Origin: Planctomycetota bacterium
Lineage (GTDB): Bacteria; Planctomycetota; Phycisphaerae; UBA1845
Direction of reading: 5' to 3'
Length of the DNA stretch: 7,761 nt
Assembly: GCA_022561255.1 (NCBI GenBank)
Contig: JADFRO010000131.1
Location: 1 to 7,761, forward strand
Each line of letters opens with the position of its first letter. The first letter of the stretch is position 1. A program made the translations under genes and the position numbers. Of the stretch, positions 1 through 6,700 are shown piece by piece. The notes under the pieces were generated by a model, which was not told the DNA's origin, searched no databases, and saw only the letters and a program-made list of their open reading frames with translations.

Positions 1-51
1 CCACGTGCCCGAAGCATGTCCCGAAGCCTCGCCGGCGCTGAAGCTACGCTA

Positions 52-1101
52 ATGTCCCAGAGCGTTATCCATCTCATCGGCCCGGCTGGTTCCTGCCGAC
101 CGTTCTTCAAACGAATCGACGTCAAAACCGCCGGCGAATTGATCGGGCTCGTGCAAGATGCCGTCGGCAGCAATTATCGCGTCACCGGCGACGAGGCCAT
201 CATCAACGCCGACGAAGACGAGTTGCACGGCGGACGCACCGACGATCAGCAACGCGCCGACGAAATCACGCAAGCGCTAAGCGACTCACAAGTCGCAGCC
301 ATCATCATGCTACGCGGCGGCGCCTGGTTTACTCGCATCCTGCCCCGCATCGATTTTCAGGTACTCGATCAGCGAAACACAAAGATCGCGGTTTTCGGAT
401 TCAGTGAACTAACCACACTCGTCAACATCGTCGGCGAGCACGCCAGCGGTCTGGGAATCTACGACTTAGGCCCGGCGTTTCTCGCCTATGGTTTGCGCCA
501 TTACGCTTCCACCCGCGCGACCGACGAGCAGCTCGGCGGTCTGTCGCCACGCGAGTGGGCCAAGCGTGAACTCCCGGTACGGTTCGGTGAGTTTTTCAAG
601 ACGTGCATCGCACTGATTGAAGGTCGTGAATCGCCGCCTCCAATTACGGCTACACTCGCTCGGGGAGACTTGCCCGACCGTTTCGACGCAACCTTCGTCG
701 GAGGAAACCTCACCGCGCTCTCGCCCATGATAGGGTCGATGTTCGAAAGCAGCATCGCGCCGGAGGGTCGCTGGCTACTGCTCGAAGATTACAACGACAA
801 GCTCGAACGACTCGACCGCTACCTCGCTCATCTTACGCTGGCCAACTACTGGGATCGCTGCGAGGGCGTCCTTCTGGGCGACTTTCATCTGGAGGACCGC
901 GACCTCACCCCCGCGATTCTTAACATGCTCGAATATCATCTACAGAAAAGATCAACGCCACCGATTCTGACCACCCATGAGATCGGCCACGTTTGGCCCA
1001 TGACACCGCTGCCATTGCATGTGCCCGCATGCGTACAACGCACGGACGGCAACCGCTTCACGATCACTTGGCCAAGCTGCGCCGTGCAGACCGTCGTGTA
1101 A
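52..1101 (+). CDS. S66-family LD-carboxypeptidase-like serine peptidase (LdcA/MccF type)
   Basis: S66 enzymes are Ser-Glu-His peptidases that cleave L,D bonds of muropeptide tails or, in MccF, microcin C-like conjugates. Read from ATG 52 the protein has 349 residues, near the usual 300-350. The family order is visible: a first beta strand VIHLIGPAG (residues 4-12), GGRTDDQQRAD leading to a glycine turn RGGAW (88-92), LPRIDF (97-102), the nucleophile elbow GFSELT with Ser118, the GGNL segment (217-220), a glutamate in LLLED (Glu245), and IGH with His313 near the C-terminus. These fit the nucleophile, acid and base. The usual RGGYG is RGGAW here. No signal peptide is obvious, so it is probably cytoplasmic. 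ATG 52 is chosen because the first core strand follows it directly. ATG 16 is in frame, the frame stays open to base 1, and neither start has a clear Shine-Dalgarno, so an upstream start cannot be excluded. Family is secure; substrate is unknown. Confidence 0.85.
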   Translation: MSQSVIHLIGPAGSCRPFFKRIDVKTAGELIGLVQDAVGSNYRVTGDEAIINADEDELHGGRTDDQQRADEITQALSDSQVAAIIMLRGGAWFTRILPRIDFQVLDQRNTKIAVFGFSELTTLVNIVGEHASGLGIYDLGPAFLAYGLRHYASTRATDEQLGGLSPREWAKRELPVRFGEFFKTCIALIEGRESPPPITATLARGDLPDRFDATFVGGNLTALSPMIGSMFESSIAPEGRWLLLEDYNDKLERLDRYLAHLTLANYWDRCEGVLLGDFHLEDRDLTPAILNMLEYHLQKRSTPPILTTHEIGHVWPMTPLPLHVPACVQRTDGNRFTITWPSCAVQTVV

Positions 1102-1193
1102 CGCAGCACCGATCACACCAGGACCGTCAGCGGCGAGATGCCCGCGGCCCATGCTACGCCACTAACAACGGGACCAACCCAACACGTGCAGCG

Positions 1194-1221
1194 TTGCCTT
1201 TCAACCAACCTCAGCTACAAT
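1194..1221 (+). promoter_or_regulatory. Putative sigma70-type promoter of the sppA-like gene
   Basis: A -35 box TTGCCT (1194-1199, four of six consensus bases) and a -10 box TACAAT (1216-1221, five of six) are separated by 16 bases. Transcription would start near 1228, giving a leader of about 70 bases before GTG 1300. Its position supports a separate transcript for the peptidase and makes an upstream start at 1138 unlikely. Assigned by eye. Confidence 0.55.
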
Positions 1222-1284
1222 GCGGAAGACGACCCGGCCGCAACGGACACACGCTCGGGCGACAACCGCAATCAGCGCGACGTC

Positions 1285-1291
1285 AAGGAGG
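1285..1291 (+). promoter_or_regulatory. Shine-Dalgarno AAGGAGG that fixes the GTG start
   Basis: A near-perfect anti-16S match, AAGGAGG, lies 8 bases before GTG 1300 and is in register with the signal-sequence-like N-terminus. It decides the start of the S49 peptidase against the longer open frame that begins at 1138. Confidence 0.8.
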
Positions 1292-1299
1292 ACGCATCC

Positions 1300-2313
1300 G
1301 TGACCCCGTCGACACACCGAACGACACGTTCCTACCAGACCATCATCGCAGCGATCCTGGCCACCGCTTGCCCAACCGCCTGCACACCGCCCAGCCTGCT
1401 GATCACGCCGGTCTTCACGCAGCGGGAGCTCGTCGAAACCCAGCTCTCACGCGACTCCATCTTCGCCTTCGACAAGATCGCGCTAATCGACGTGTCGGGT
1501 ATGATTCAAAACACCCGCAAGCGCAGTTTGTTGGGCGTCGGCGACCATCCCGTCAGCCTGCTGGTAGAGCAGCTCGACAAAGCTCGCCGCGACGCTAGCG
1601 TCAAAGCCGTTATCCTGCGAATCAACTCCCCGGGCGGCACCGTCGTCGCCAGCGAATTGATGCACGATGAAATCACGCATTTCAAAAAGACCAGCGGCAA
1701 GCCGGTGATCGCCGTCATGATGGATGTAGCCGCCAGCGGCGGTTATTACATCGCCTGCGCATGCGACACGATCGTAGCCCAACCCTCGACCATCACCGGA
1801 AGCATCGGCGTCATCATGCTCATGATGGACGTTAGCGGAACCATGAAGATGATCGGCATCAAGAGCGACGCCGTAACGTCCGGGGTCCACAAGGACACCG
1901 GATCGCCCTTCCGCGAGATGCGACCCGAAGAGCGAGAACTGTTTCAACACATCGTCGACGAGATGTACGACCGGTTCGTGAAAGTCGTCGCCCAAGGGCG
2001 CGACGATCTCGACGAACAGGGCGTTCGCCGGATCGCCGACGGTCGGGTCTACACAGCGAGTCAGGCGCTCGAGCTCGGGCTGATCGACCGAATCGCCACC
2101 CTACGCGAAACGATTGATACGCTTAAAACACAAATCAAGTCCAAGAGCGTTCGCGTCGTAGCCTATATGCGACCGCACGACTACAGGCCTAACTACTACG
2201 CGCAGTCGCCTCAGCACCCCGTGCAAAGCATAAACCTACTCAACATCAGTATACCCGCGTCACTCACTCCACAGACACCCCAGTTCATGTACCTCTGGGC
2301 ACCGGGATATTAG
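1300..2313 (+). CDS. sppA: Signal peptide peptidase SppA-like, S49 family short form, probable lipoprotein
   Basis: SppA proteases degrade leftover signal peptides and misfolded membrane proteins on the outer side of the cytoplasmic membrane. The 337-residue product is of the short, single-domain (Bacillus-like) size rather than the 67-kDa double-domain E. coli type. Seen: a basic then hydrophobic N-terminus (residues 7-23) ending LATAC (Cys24), an imperfect lipobox, with a second Cys at 28; IALIDVSGMI (60-69); LRINSPGG (106-113); the nucleophile Ser146 in VAASGGYY; TITGSIGVIM (164-173); and the general base Lys198 in SGVHKDTGSPF. Ser and Lys sit almost where B. subtilis SppA has them. The C-terminal 40 residues are Pro/Tyr-rich and look less conserved. 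The start is fixed by a strong Shine-Dalgarno. The gene has its own promoter and converges on the cytochrome gene. Family and catalytic dyad are firm; lipid anchoring is inference, since position -3 is Ala rather than Leu, and an uncleaved anchor is the alternative. Confidence 0.9.
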   Translation: MTPSTHRTTRSYQTIIAAILATACPTACTPPSLLITPVFTQRELVETQLSRDSIFAFDKIALIDVSGMIQNTRKRSLLGVGDHPVSLLVEQLDKARRDASVKAVILRINSPGGTVVASELMHDEITHFKKTSGKPVIAVMMDVAASGGYYIACACDTIVAQPSTITGSIGVIMLMMDVSGTMKMIGIKSDAVTSGVHKDTGSPFREMRPEERELFQHIVDEMYDRFVKVVAQGRDDLDEQGVRRIADGRVYTASQALELGLIDRIATLRETIDTLKTQIKSKSVRVVAYMRPHDYRPNYYAQSPQHPVQSINLLNISIPASLTPQTPQFMYLWAPGY

Positions 2314-2325
2314 CGCACGCTCACG

Positions 2326-2339
2326 CCGACCGTAGTCGG
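2326..2339 (+). other. Small hairpin just after the sppA-like gene
   Basis: CCGAC (2326-2330) and GTCGG (2335-2339) form a perfect 5-bp stem with a CGTA loop, 13 bases after the peptidase stop and directly before the larger hairpin at 2343. There is no T-run. It may be part of a compound transcript end, but the evidence is thin. Confidence 0.3.
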
Positions 2340-2342
2340 GTG

Positions 2343-2369
2343 CCCCATTCTTGCATGGCAAGGGTGGGG
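2343..2369 (+). repeat. Palindromic intergenic hairpin, REP-like or 3'-end structure
   Basis: The arms CCCCATTCTTGC (2343-2354) and GCAAGGGTGGGG (2358-2369) flank a 3-base ATG loop. In plus-strand RNA all 12 positions pair, two of them as G:U; in minus-strand RNA the same two positions become A:C mismatches. The fold therefore favours the peptidase transcript, whose stop is 29 bases upstream. No U-run follows, so it is not a standard intrinsic terminator. It could protect the mRNA 3' end, aid termination, or be a copy of a dispersed palindromic repeat. Confidence 0.5.
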
Positions 2370-2393
2370 GACGGACGTAGCGCCGCACCGCGC

Positions 2394-2430
2394 AGAAGAA
2401 AACCGGCACGGCATGAACGCTGCGCCGGCT
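2394..2430 (-). terminator. Intrinsic terminator of the cytochrome gene
   Basis: On the minus strand CCGGC (2424-2428) begins an 11-position stem closed by GCCGG (2403-2407), with two G:U pairs, one A:C mismatch and a UCA loop. It is followed at once by TTTTCTTCT (complement of 2394-2402). It lies 22 bases past the cytochrome stop. On the plus strand the stem has no T-tract after it, so it acts mainly on minus transcripts. Confidence 0.7.
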
Positions 2431-2452
2431 CTTCATCGTCATTACCGAATTT

Positions 2453-2881
2453 CTATTGATACGCGTCGTGACAGTCGCCGCACGTGCCCTTGATCTGCCC
2501 GACCAGCTTGGCCATCTTCGCTTCGTCGATCACCTTTTCTTCCGCCACTTCGGCAAGCTCCAAGGCGGTATCGCGAAGCTGCCCCGCCCACGCACGGTAG
2601 TCCGCTTTCTCGTTGTGGTACGTGTTCACGTTGGCAAGCTCAGCCAGCGCCTGCGAAAGGTGTTCGATGACCTCCCCGCGCTCCCGCGTTGTCTTATCTC
2701 CGATAGCCTTGCGAATCTCTTTGAACATCACCTGCTGACCGTACATCAAACCGTGCAGCGGTGCGACGGGTTTGTAGGCGCCGACGACGCTCGATCCTTC
2801 AGCACTATCACCGCGTGACACCAGCAGGAAGCAGAACATACAACTGCCCAGCAAGCAGACCGTCAACGTTACGTTACGCAT
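2453..2881 (-). CDS. Small secreted c-type cytochrome, cytochrome c'/c556-like (class II)
   Basis: The 142-residue protein has a hydrophobic N-terminal signal (residues 4-22) with likely cleavage near DSA-EG (26-28), giving a mature chain of about 115 residues for the periplasm. A single heme c site CGDCH (134-138, proximal His138) lies four residues from the C-terminus. The rest is charged and helical in character. A C-terminal CXXCH on a mature four-helix-sized chain is the class II plan (cytochrome c', c556). Met46 in LHGLMYG could be the distal ligand of a c556-type low-spin heme, but that is inference. The partner and role (electron carrier or gas binding) cannot be read from sequence. 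ATG 2881 is preceded by GGGGAG (2892-2897) with a 10-base spacer. The gene has its own promoter and terminator, so it is probably monocistronic. A generic planctomycete cytochrome family not tied to c' is the alternative. Confidence 0.8.
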   Translation of the reverse strand: MRNVTLTVCLLGSCMFCFLLVSRGDSAEGSSVVGAYKPVAPLHGLMYGQQVMFKEIRKAIGDKTTRERGEVIEHLSQALAELANVNTYHNEKADYRAWAGQLRDTALELAEVAEEKVIDEAKMAKLVGQIKGTCGDCHDAYQ

Positions 2882-2950
2882 CGTGTATCATCTCCCCGAA
2901 CCGCCGAACCTTTCGCAATGCGCGCCAAACGACGCTATGACACTAGACAC

Positions 2951-2979
2951 ATTGTGCAAGTCGCCGTAGCAACTGTCAA
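2951..2979 (-). promoter_or_regulatory. Promoter of the cytochrome gene with consensus -35 box
   Basis: Minus-strand TTGACA (complement of 2974-2979) is a perfect -35 box. After a 17-base spacer comes CACAAT (complement of 2951-2956), matching four of six -10 bases. Transcription would start near 2944, leaving a leader of about 63 bases that includes the GGGGAG ribosome site. A good candidate, assigned by eye. Confidence 0.55.
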
Positions 2980-3025
2980 ACCCATTAGCCGAGTTTTCTG
3001 TCACGCCTGAATTGACGAGTGTTCC

Positions 3026-3044
3026 GAGCCGCGAGCTTTAGAGC
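3026..3044. repeat. Degenerate copy of the GAGCCGCG palindromic repeat
   Basis: GAGCCGCGAGCTTTAGAGC matches the intact unit at 3065-3083 at 15 of 19 positions, 39 bases away. The differences fall mainly in one arm, so the palindrome is broken here. It looks like a decayed copy of the same element. Confidence 0.45.
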
Positions 3045-3064
3045 ACTTTCCGTCTCTGTATTCT

Positions 3065-3089
3065 GAGCCGCGGGCTTCAGCCCGCGCGG
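3065..3089. repeat. Palindromic repeat with GCGGGC-TTCA-GCCCGC core
   Basis: A 7-bp perfect stem (3069-3075 with 3080-3086) closes a TTCA tetraloop. It lies 63 bases past the CYTH gene's stop on the minus strand. No T-run follows on either strand, so it is not a standard terminator. Dispersed palindromes of this look occur between genes in planctomycetes, from general knowledge. Copy number in this genome cannot be judged from one window. Confidence 0.55.
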
Positions 3090-3151
3090 TGACTCCAGGT
3101 TCGAGGTTACCCGAATCCCGGCGAACCCAGCATTCGCACGCGAAAATTGCG

Positions 3152-3718
3152 CTACCCCAGACCGATCGTGCGACTCATAATCCCACGCTCATCGCAGTAC
3201 GCTACCAGCATCGCCACGTAGGATTGCGCCACCGCCTCCGCCGCGCCTAGGCCAAGATCGTTTCGGCACGATAAGATAGCAGCCTCGTCAGGCCCCTCGA
3301 TCTCCACGAACAAACCAAGATGCGGAGGCTCGTCCAACTCAACCCTACACGATCCAAGCTGCCAGCTCTCGCGGCGCTTCTCATACTGCAGAATCGGCGC
3401 GAATCCGAGCTTGGCCAGTATCTGCAACGTCGTATCAGCATTGGTAACGCTGACTTCCAACTCCTCACGCACCTTAAGAACTCCCGCAGCTCGCGGACCC
3501 TTATAGGTCAGCGTAGCACCGGCCGACGCTCCCCCGTCGTCGACCGTCGATCGCACACGCAGACCACACCCCCGCGACCGCAGCGGACCCTCTCGCCCAT
3601 CCAGGATGACGTTCGTCTCCACAACACGACCCAAAGAACGCGCACCCAGCGCCATGAGCCGCTCGCGCACCGGATCGTGCGACGCCACACGTAGCTTCAA
3701 TTCAGTTTCGGTAGCCAT
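3152..3718 (-). CDS. CYTH-domain protein, class IV adenylate cyclase (CyaB)/thiamine triphosphatase-like
   Basis: CYTH proteins form a beta-tunnel that binds triphosphate and two metal ions; members include CyaB adenylate cyclases, thiamine triphosphatases and inorganic triphosphatases. The 188-residue product starts with the hallmark ExExK as E4-T-E6-L-K8. It continues with LRVR (53-56), LTYKGP with Lys73, REELEV (84-89), YEKRRESW (112-119), the acidic strand VELDEPPHLGLFVEIEG (126-142) and a closing SYVAML (166-171). The spread of Arg/Lys and Glu residues and the length fit an intact single-domain CyaB-like enzyme. Sequence alone does not separate cyclase from triphosphatase. ATG 3718 has GGAG (3728-3731) 9 bases upstream. 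The gene follows leuS by 79 bases on the same strand and is probably co-transcribed. It is cytoplasmic, with no signal or membrane segment. Family is certain; reaction is not. Confidence 0.85.
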   Translation of the reverse strand: MATETELKLRVASHDPVRERLMALGARSLGRVVETNVILDGREGPLRSRGCGLRVRSTVDDGGASAGATLTYKGPRAAGVLKVREELEVSVTNADTTLQILAKLGFAPILQYEKRRESWQLGSCRVELDEPPHLGLFVEIEGPDEAAILSCRNDLGLGAAEAVAQSYVAMLVAYCDERGIMSRTIGLG

Positions 3719-3797
3719 GTGTGACCGCTCCGCCTAATCCAAATCCGCAGCTTGGCCCGCGCGGAATCGTCAAACAGCGCGGACCTGGGGCTTGCAA

Positions 3798-6700
3798 TCA
3801 CGAAACGAGAATGTTGACCAGTCGGCCCACCACCACAATCACCTTGCGAACCGTCTTTCCCGCGATCGCCTCGCCGATCTTCGCATCCGCCATCGCGGCC
3901 AATTCCGTCGCCGCACTATCCGCATCAGCCGCCATCATCACCCGCGCTCTCAGCTTCCCGTTAATCTGAATCGCGATCTCGACCTCTTCATCGTGAGCGT
4001 ACTTTGGATCGAAACTTGGCCAGGGCTCGTACGCGAGGGACTCAGCGTGACCCAACCGCGCCCACAACTCCTCGCCAAGGTGCGGAGCGAACGGGGACAT
4101 CACCAGCACGAACGGCTCCAGTACGACCCGAGACCGCTTCGACTGCGGCGTCATCGTGTTGACAAAATCAAAAATCGCAGCAATTGCTGTGTTGAACTTC
4201 ATCGCCTCGATATCTTCGGTGACACGCTTGATCACCTTGTGAAGCGCACGAAGCGATTTTTCATCCGGCGGATCATCACACACGGCTGCGCTGAGCGAAC
4301 CCGTGACCTCATCAACGTAGAGCCGCCAAATGCGCTGACACAATTTGTGAAGCCCGGGCACGTCACGCGTGTTCCACGGTTTCGCCGAGTCCAGCGGTCC
4401 CATGAACATCTCGTACATCCGAAACGTGTCCGCTCCGTAACGTCCGATGATCTCATCCGGGCTCACGACGTTTTTGAGTGACTTACTCATCTTGGCGATC
4501 ACCCGTGTGACCACCTCACCCGACGCTTTCAGAACGAACCGATCCTCGCCCCGCTCCTCTACAGCATCCGGTCCGACGATCATGCCTCGCTGATCGCGGA
4601 ACGCAAAGCCCTGAATCATTCCCTGATTGAACAGCTTACGAAATGGTTCGCGCGTGGAAACCCATCCCAAGTCAAACAACACTTTGTGCCAAAACCGCGC
4701 GTACAGAAGGTGCAACACCGCGTGTTCCGCCCCGCCGACGTACAAATCGACCGGCATCCAGTACCGCTCCGCATCCGACCCGCAGAACCGATCGGCGTTG
4801 TGCGGATCGATGAAACGAAGATAGTACCAACACGACCCCGCCCACTGCGGCATGGTGTTGAGATCACGACGAAACGTCTGCCCATCCTGCTCGACCGTGA
4901 TCCAATCACCCGCGCGGGAAAGCGGCGGAGCAGGCACCGACTCCGACGTCTCCGCCGATGGTGTGGGACGAAAATCTTCCATCTCCGGCAGCTCGACCGG
5001 TAGATCCTCGTCGGCCACAAGCCGCGTCTCGCCCGATTCGCCGTGAAGAACGGGGAACGGCTCACCCCAGTACCGCTGTCGGCTAAACAACCAATCGCGA
5101 AGCTTGTAATTCACCGTCGCACGGCCAACGCCCGCAGCCTCAAGCCACGCAACGATTTTCACCGTTGCATCACCGCTTGAGAGACCGTTCAACTCGCACG
5201 CCCCACCCGGAACGGAAGCACTCAGCTCCGCCGCCGGCGAGTTCACAGCAACGCCTTCACCCGAATATGCATCACCCCACGCCTTGGGATGCTTGACGAC
5301 GTGATCCGCCAGACGCTCCAGCCCGACGCTGTTCCGCAACGTCTCCAACGTCTTGGCCCCCAGACCCGTCGACCGCTCGCGACGCTGCGCGATCTCGGTG
5401 GAAAGCTCGGGAACCTCGGCTGCGATGCGATCAAACCCCTTGGTCGCGGCCTCATCGATACCGCTCGCCAACGTCTCAAGACGCTGCTCGACCCAATCCG
5501 TCGGCGGCTTGACGACCGAAACGATCGGCAGATCAAACGCGCGGGCAAATTCAAAATCGCGAGCGTCACCGCCGGGGACAGCCATAATCGCCCCCGTGCC
5601 ATAACCCATCAGAACATAGTCAGCGATCCAGATCGGAATGCGCGCCGCGCTCACCGGATTGATCGCGTACGCCCCGGTAAACACGCCCGTCTTTTCTTTC
5701 ACTTCCGTAGTACGAGACATGTCCGACTTGCGCTGCGCCGCCTCGACGTATTGGTCCACCTGACTTCGCTGCTCATCCGTAGTAACCTGCTCAACCAGCT
5801 CGTGCTCCGGAGCGAGCACCACGTACGTCGCCCCAAAAAGCGTGTCAGGCCTGGTCGTATAAACTTTGATCGCGTGATGCGGCTGATCGCACGATAGCGA
5901 GGCTGCGCCATCGCTGCACACCCATCGCCCGCCCTCAACGCGCCAGTGATCCGCCAGCGGGAACACGACTTCCGCCCCCGTGCTGCGCCCCACCCAGTTA
6001 CGCTGCATCAGCTTGACCGCTTCGGGCCAATCGAGCTCATCCAAATCGCCCAGCAGTCGCTCCGCATACTTGGTGATACGCAACAGCCACTGACGGAGCG
6101 GGCGTCGAAAAACGGGATGTCCCCCGCGATCGCTACGACCCTCCGCGTCGACCTCTTCGTTAGCAAGCACCGTTCCAAGCGCCGGACACCAGTTCACCGG
6201 AATCTCGTCGATGTACGCTAGGCGCTGACCGCTTACGACTCGTTCCCGCTCGCTTTCGGAAAGCTCACCCCACGCCCGCTGCTGCTTGGTCGAGTCCGGC
6301 ACAGCAGGCTTGAGCGATGCGTCAACGACAAGCCTCCCCGCTTCCAGCTCTTCAACAAGCTCCGAGATCGCCCGAGCCTTCCCAACGATCCGCGTGCCAT
6401 CTTGAGCGGTCCACCGGCACGAAGCGTCGTACCAACTGTCGAACATCCGCGAGAACATCCACTGCGTGTGTTTGTAATAACTCGGATCACACGTCGCTAT
6501 CTCGCGGTTCCAGTCGTAGGAGAAGCCGAACGTCTTGAGCTGTCGGCGGTAGATGTCGATGTTCTTTTTCGTGGTGACGGCTGGATGGACGTTGGTCTCC
6601 ACGGCGTACTGCTCCGCCGGAAGACCGAACGCGTCGAAACCCATCGGACGCAAGACATTGAACCCCTTCATCCGCTTGTACCGCGCTACGATGTCCGTCG

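Larger units (their letters stand above)
1102..1299. other. Intergenic region between the S66 and S49 peptidase genes
   Basis: Besides the promoter (1194-1221) and Shine-Dalgarno (1285-1291) I see no gene and no clear terminator for the upstream peptidase. The open frames across it are accidental: the in-frame extension of the S49 gene lies upstream of the promoter and has no ribosome site. Confidence 0.6.

Noticed and set aside
1138..1299. Upstream extension of the sppA-like gene to ATG 1138
   Set aside because: A promoter (1194-1221) and the AAGGAGG before GTG 1300 lie inside it, and it would bury the signal sequence.
993..1598. 201-codon plus-strand open frame across the end of the S66 gene and the start of the S49 gene
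   Set aside because: It is Arg/His/Pro-rich, overlaps two well-supported genes in another frame, and has no ribosome site; a GC-rich shadow.
1483..1995. 170-codon minus-strand frame opposite the sppA-like gene
   Set aside because: It is antisense to a conserved catalytic region, has His/Asp/Gly-rich composition and no recognisable domain.
2456..2818. 120-codon plus-strand frame opposite the cytochrome gene
   Set aside because: The minus strand has the signal peptide, CXXCH motif, promoter and terminator; this frame has none.
3069..3086. Intrinsic terminator of the leuS-CYTH transcript
   Set aside because: The stem is strong but no U-run follows on the minus strand.
3026..3089. Possible CRISPR remnant
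   Set aside because: Only two imperfect 19-base units, one decayed, with no further repeats or cas genes.
3090..3125. Possible tRNA T-arm (GGTTCGAG)
   Set aside because: The flanking bases do not form the T stem, and no acceptor, D or anticodon arm can be built around it.
3792..4481. 229-codon plus-strand frame opposite leuS
   Set aside because: It mirrors conserved LeuRS codons and is rich in Arg and His; similar frames at 5289-5897 and 6402-6908 are dismissed for the same reason.
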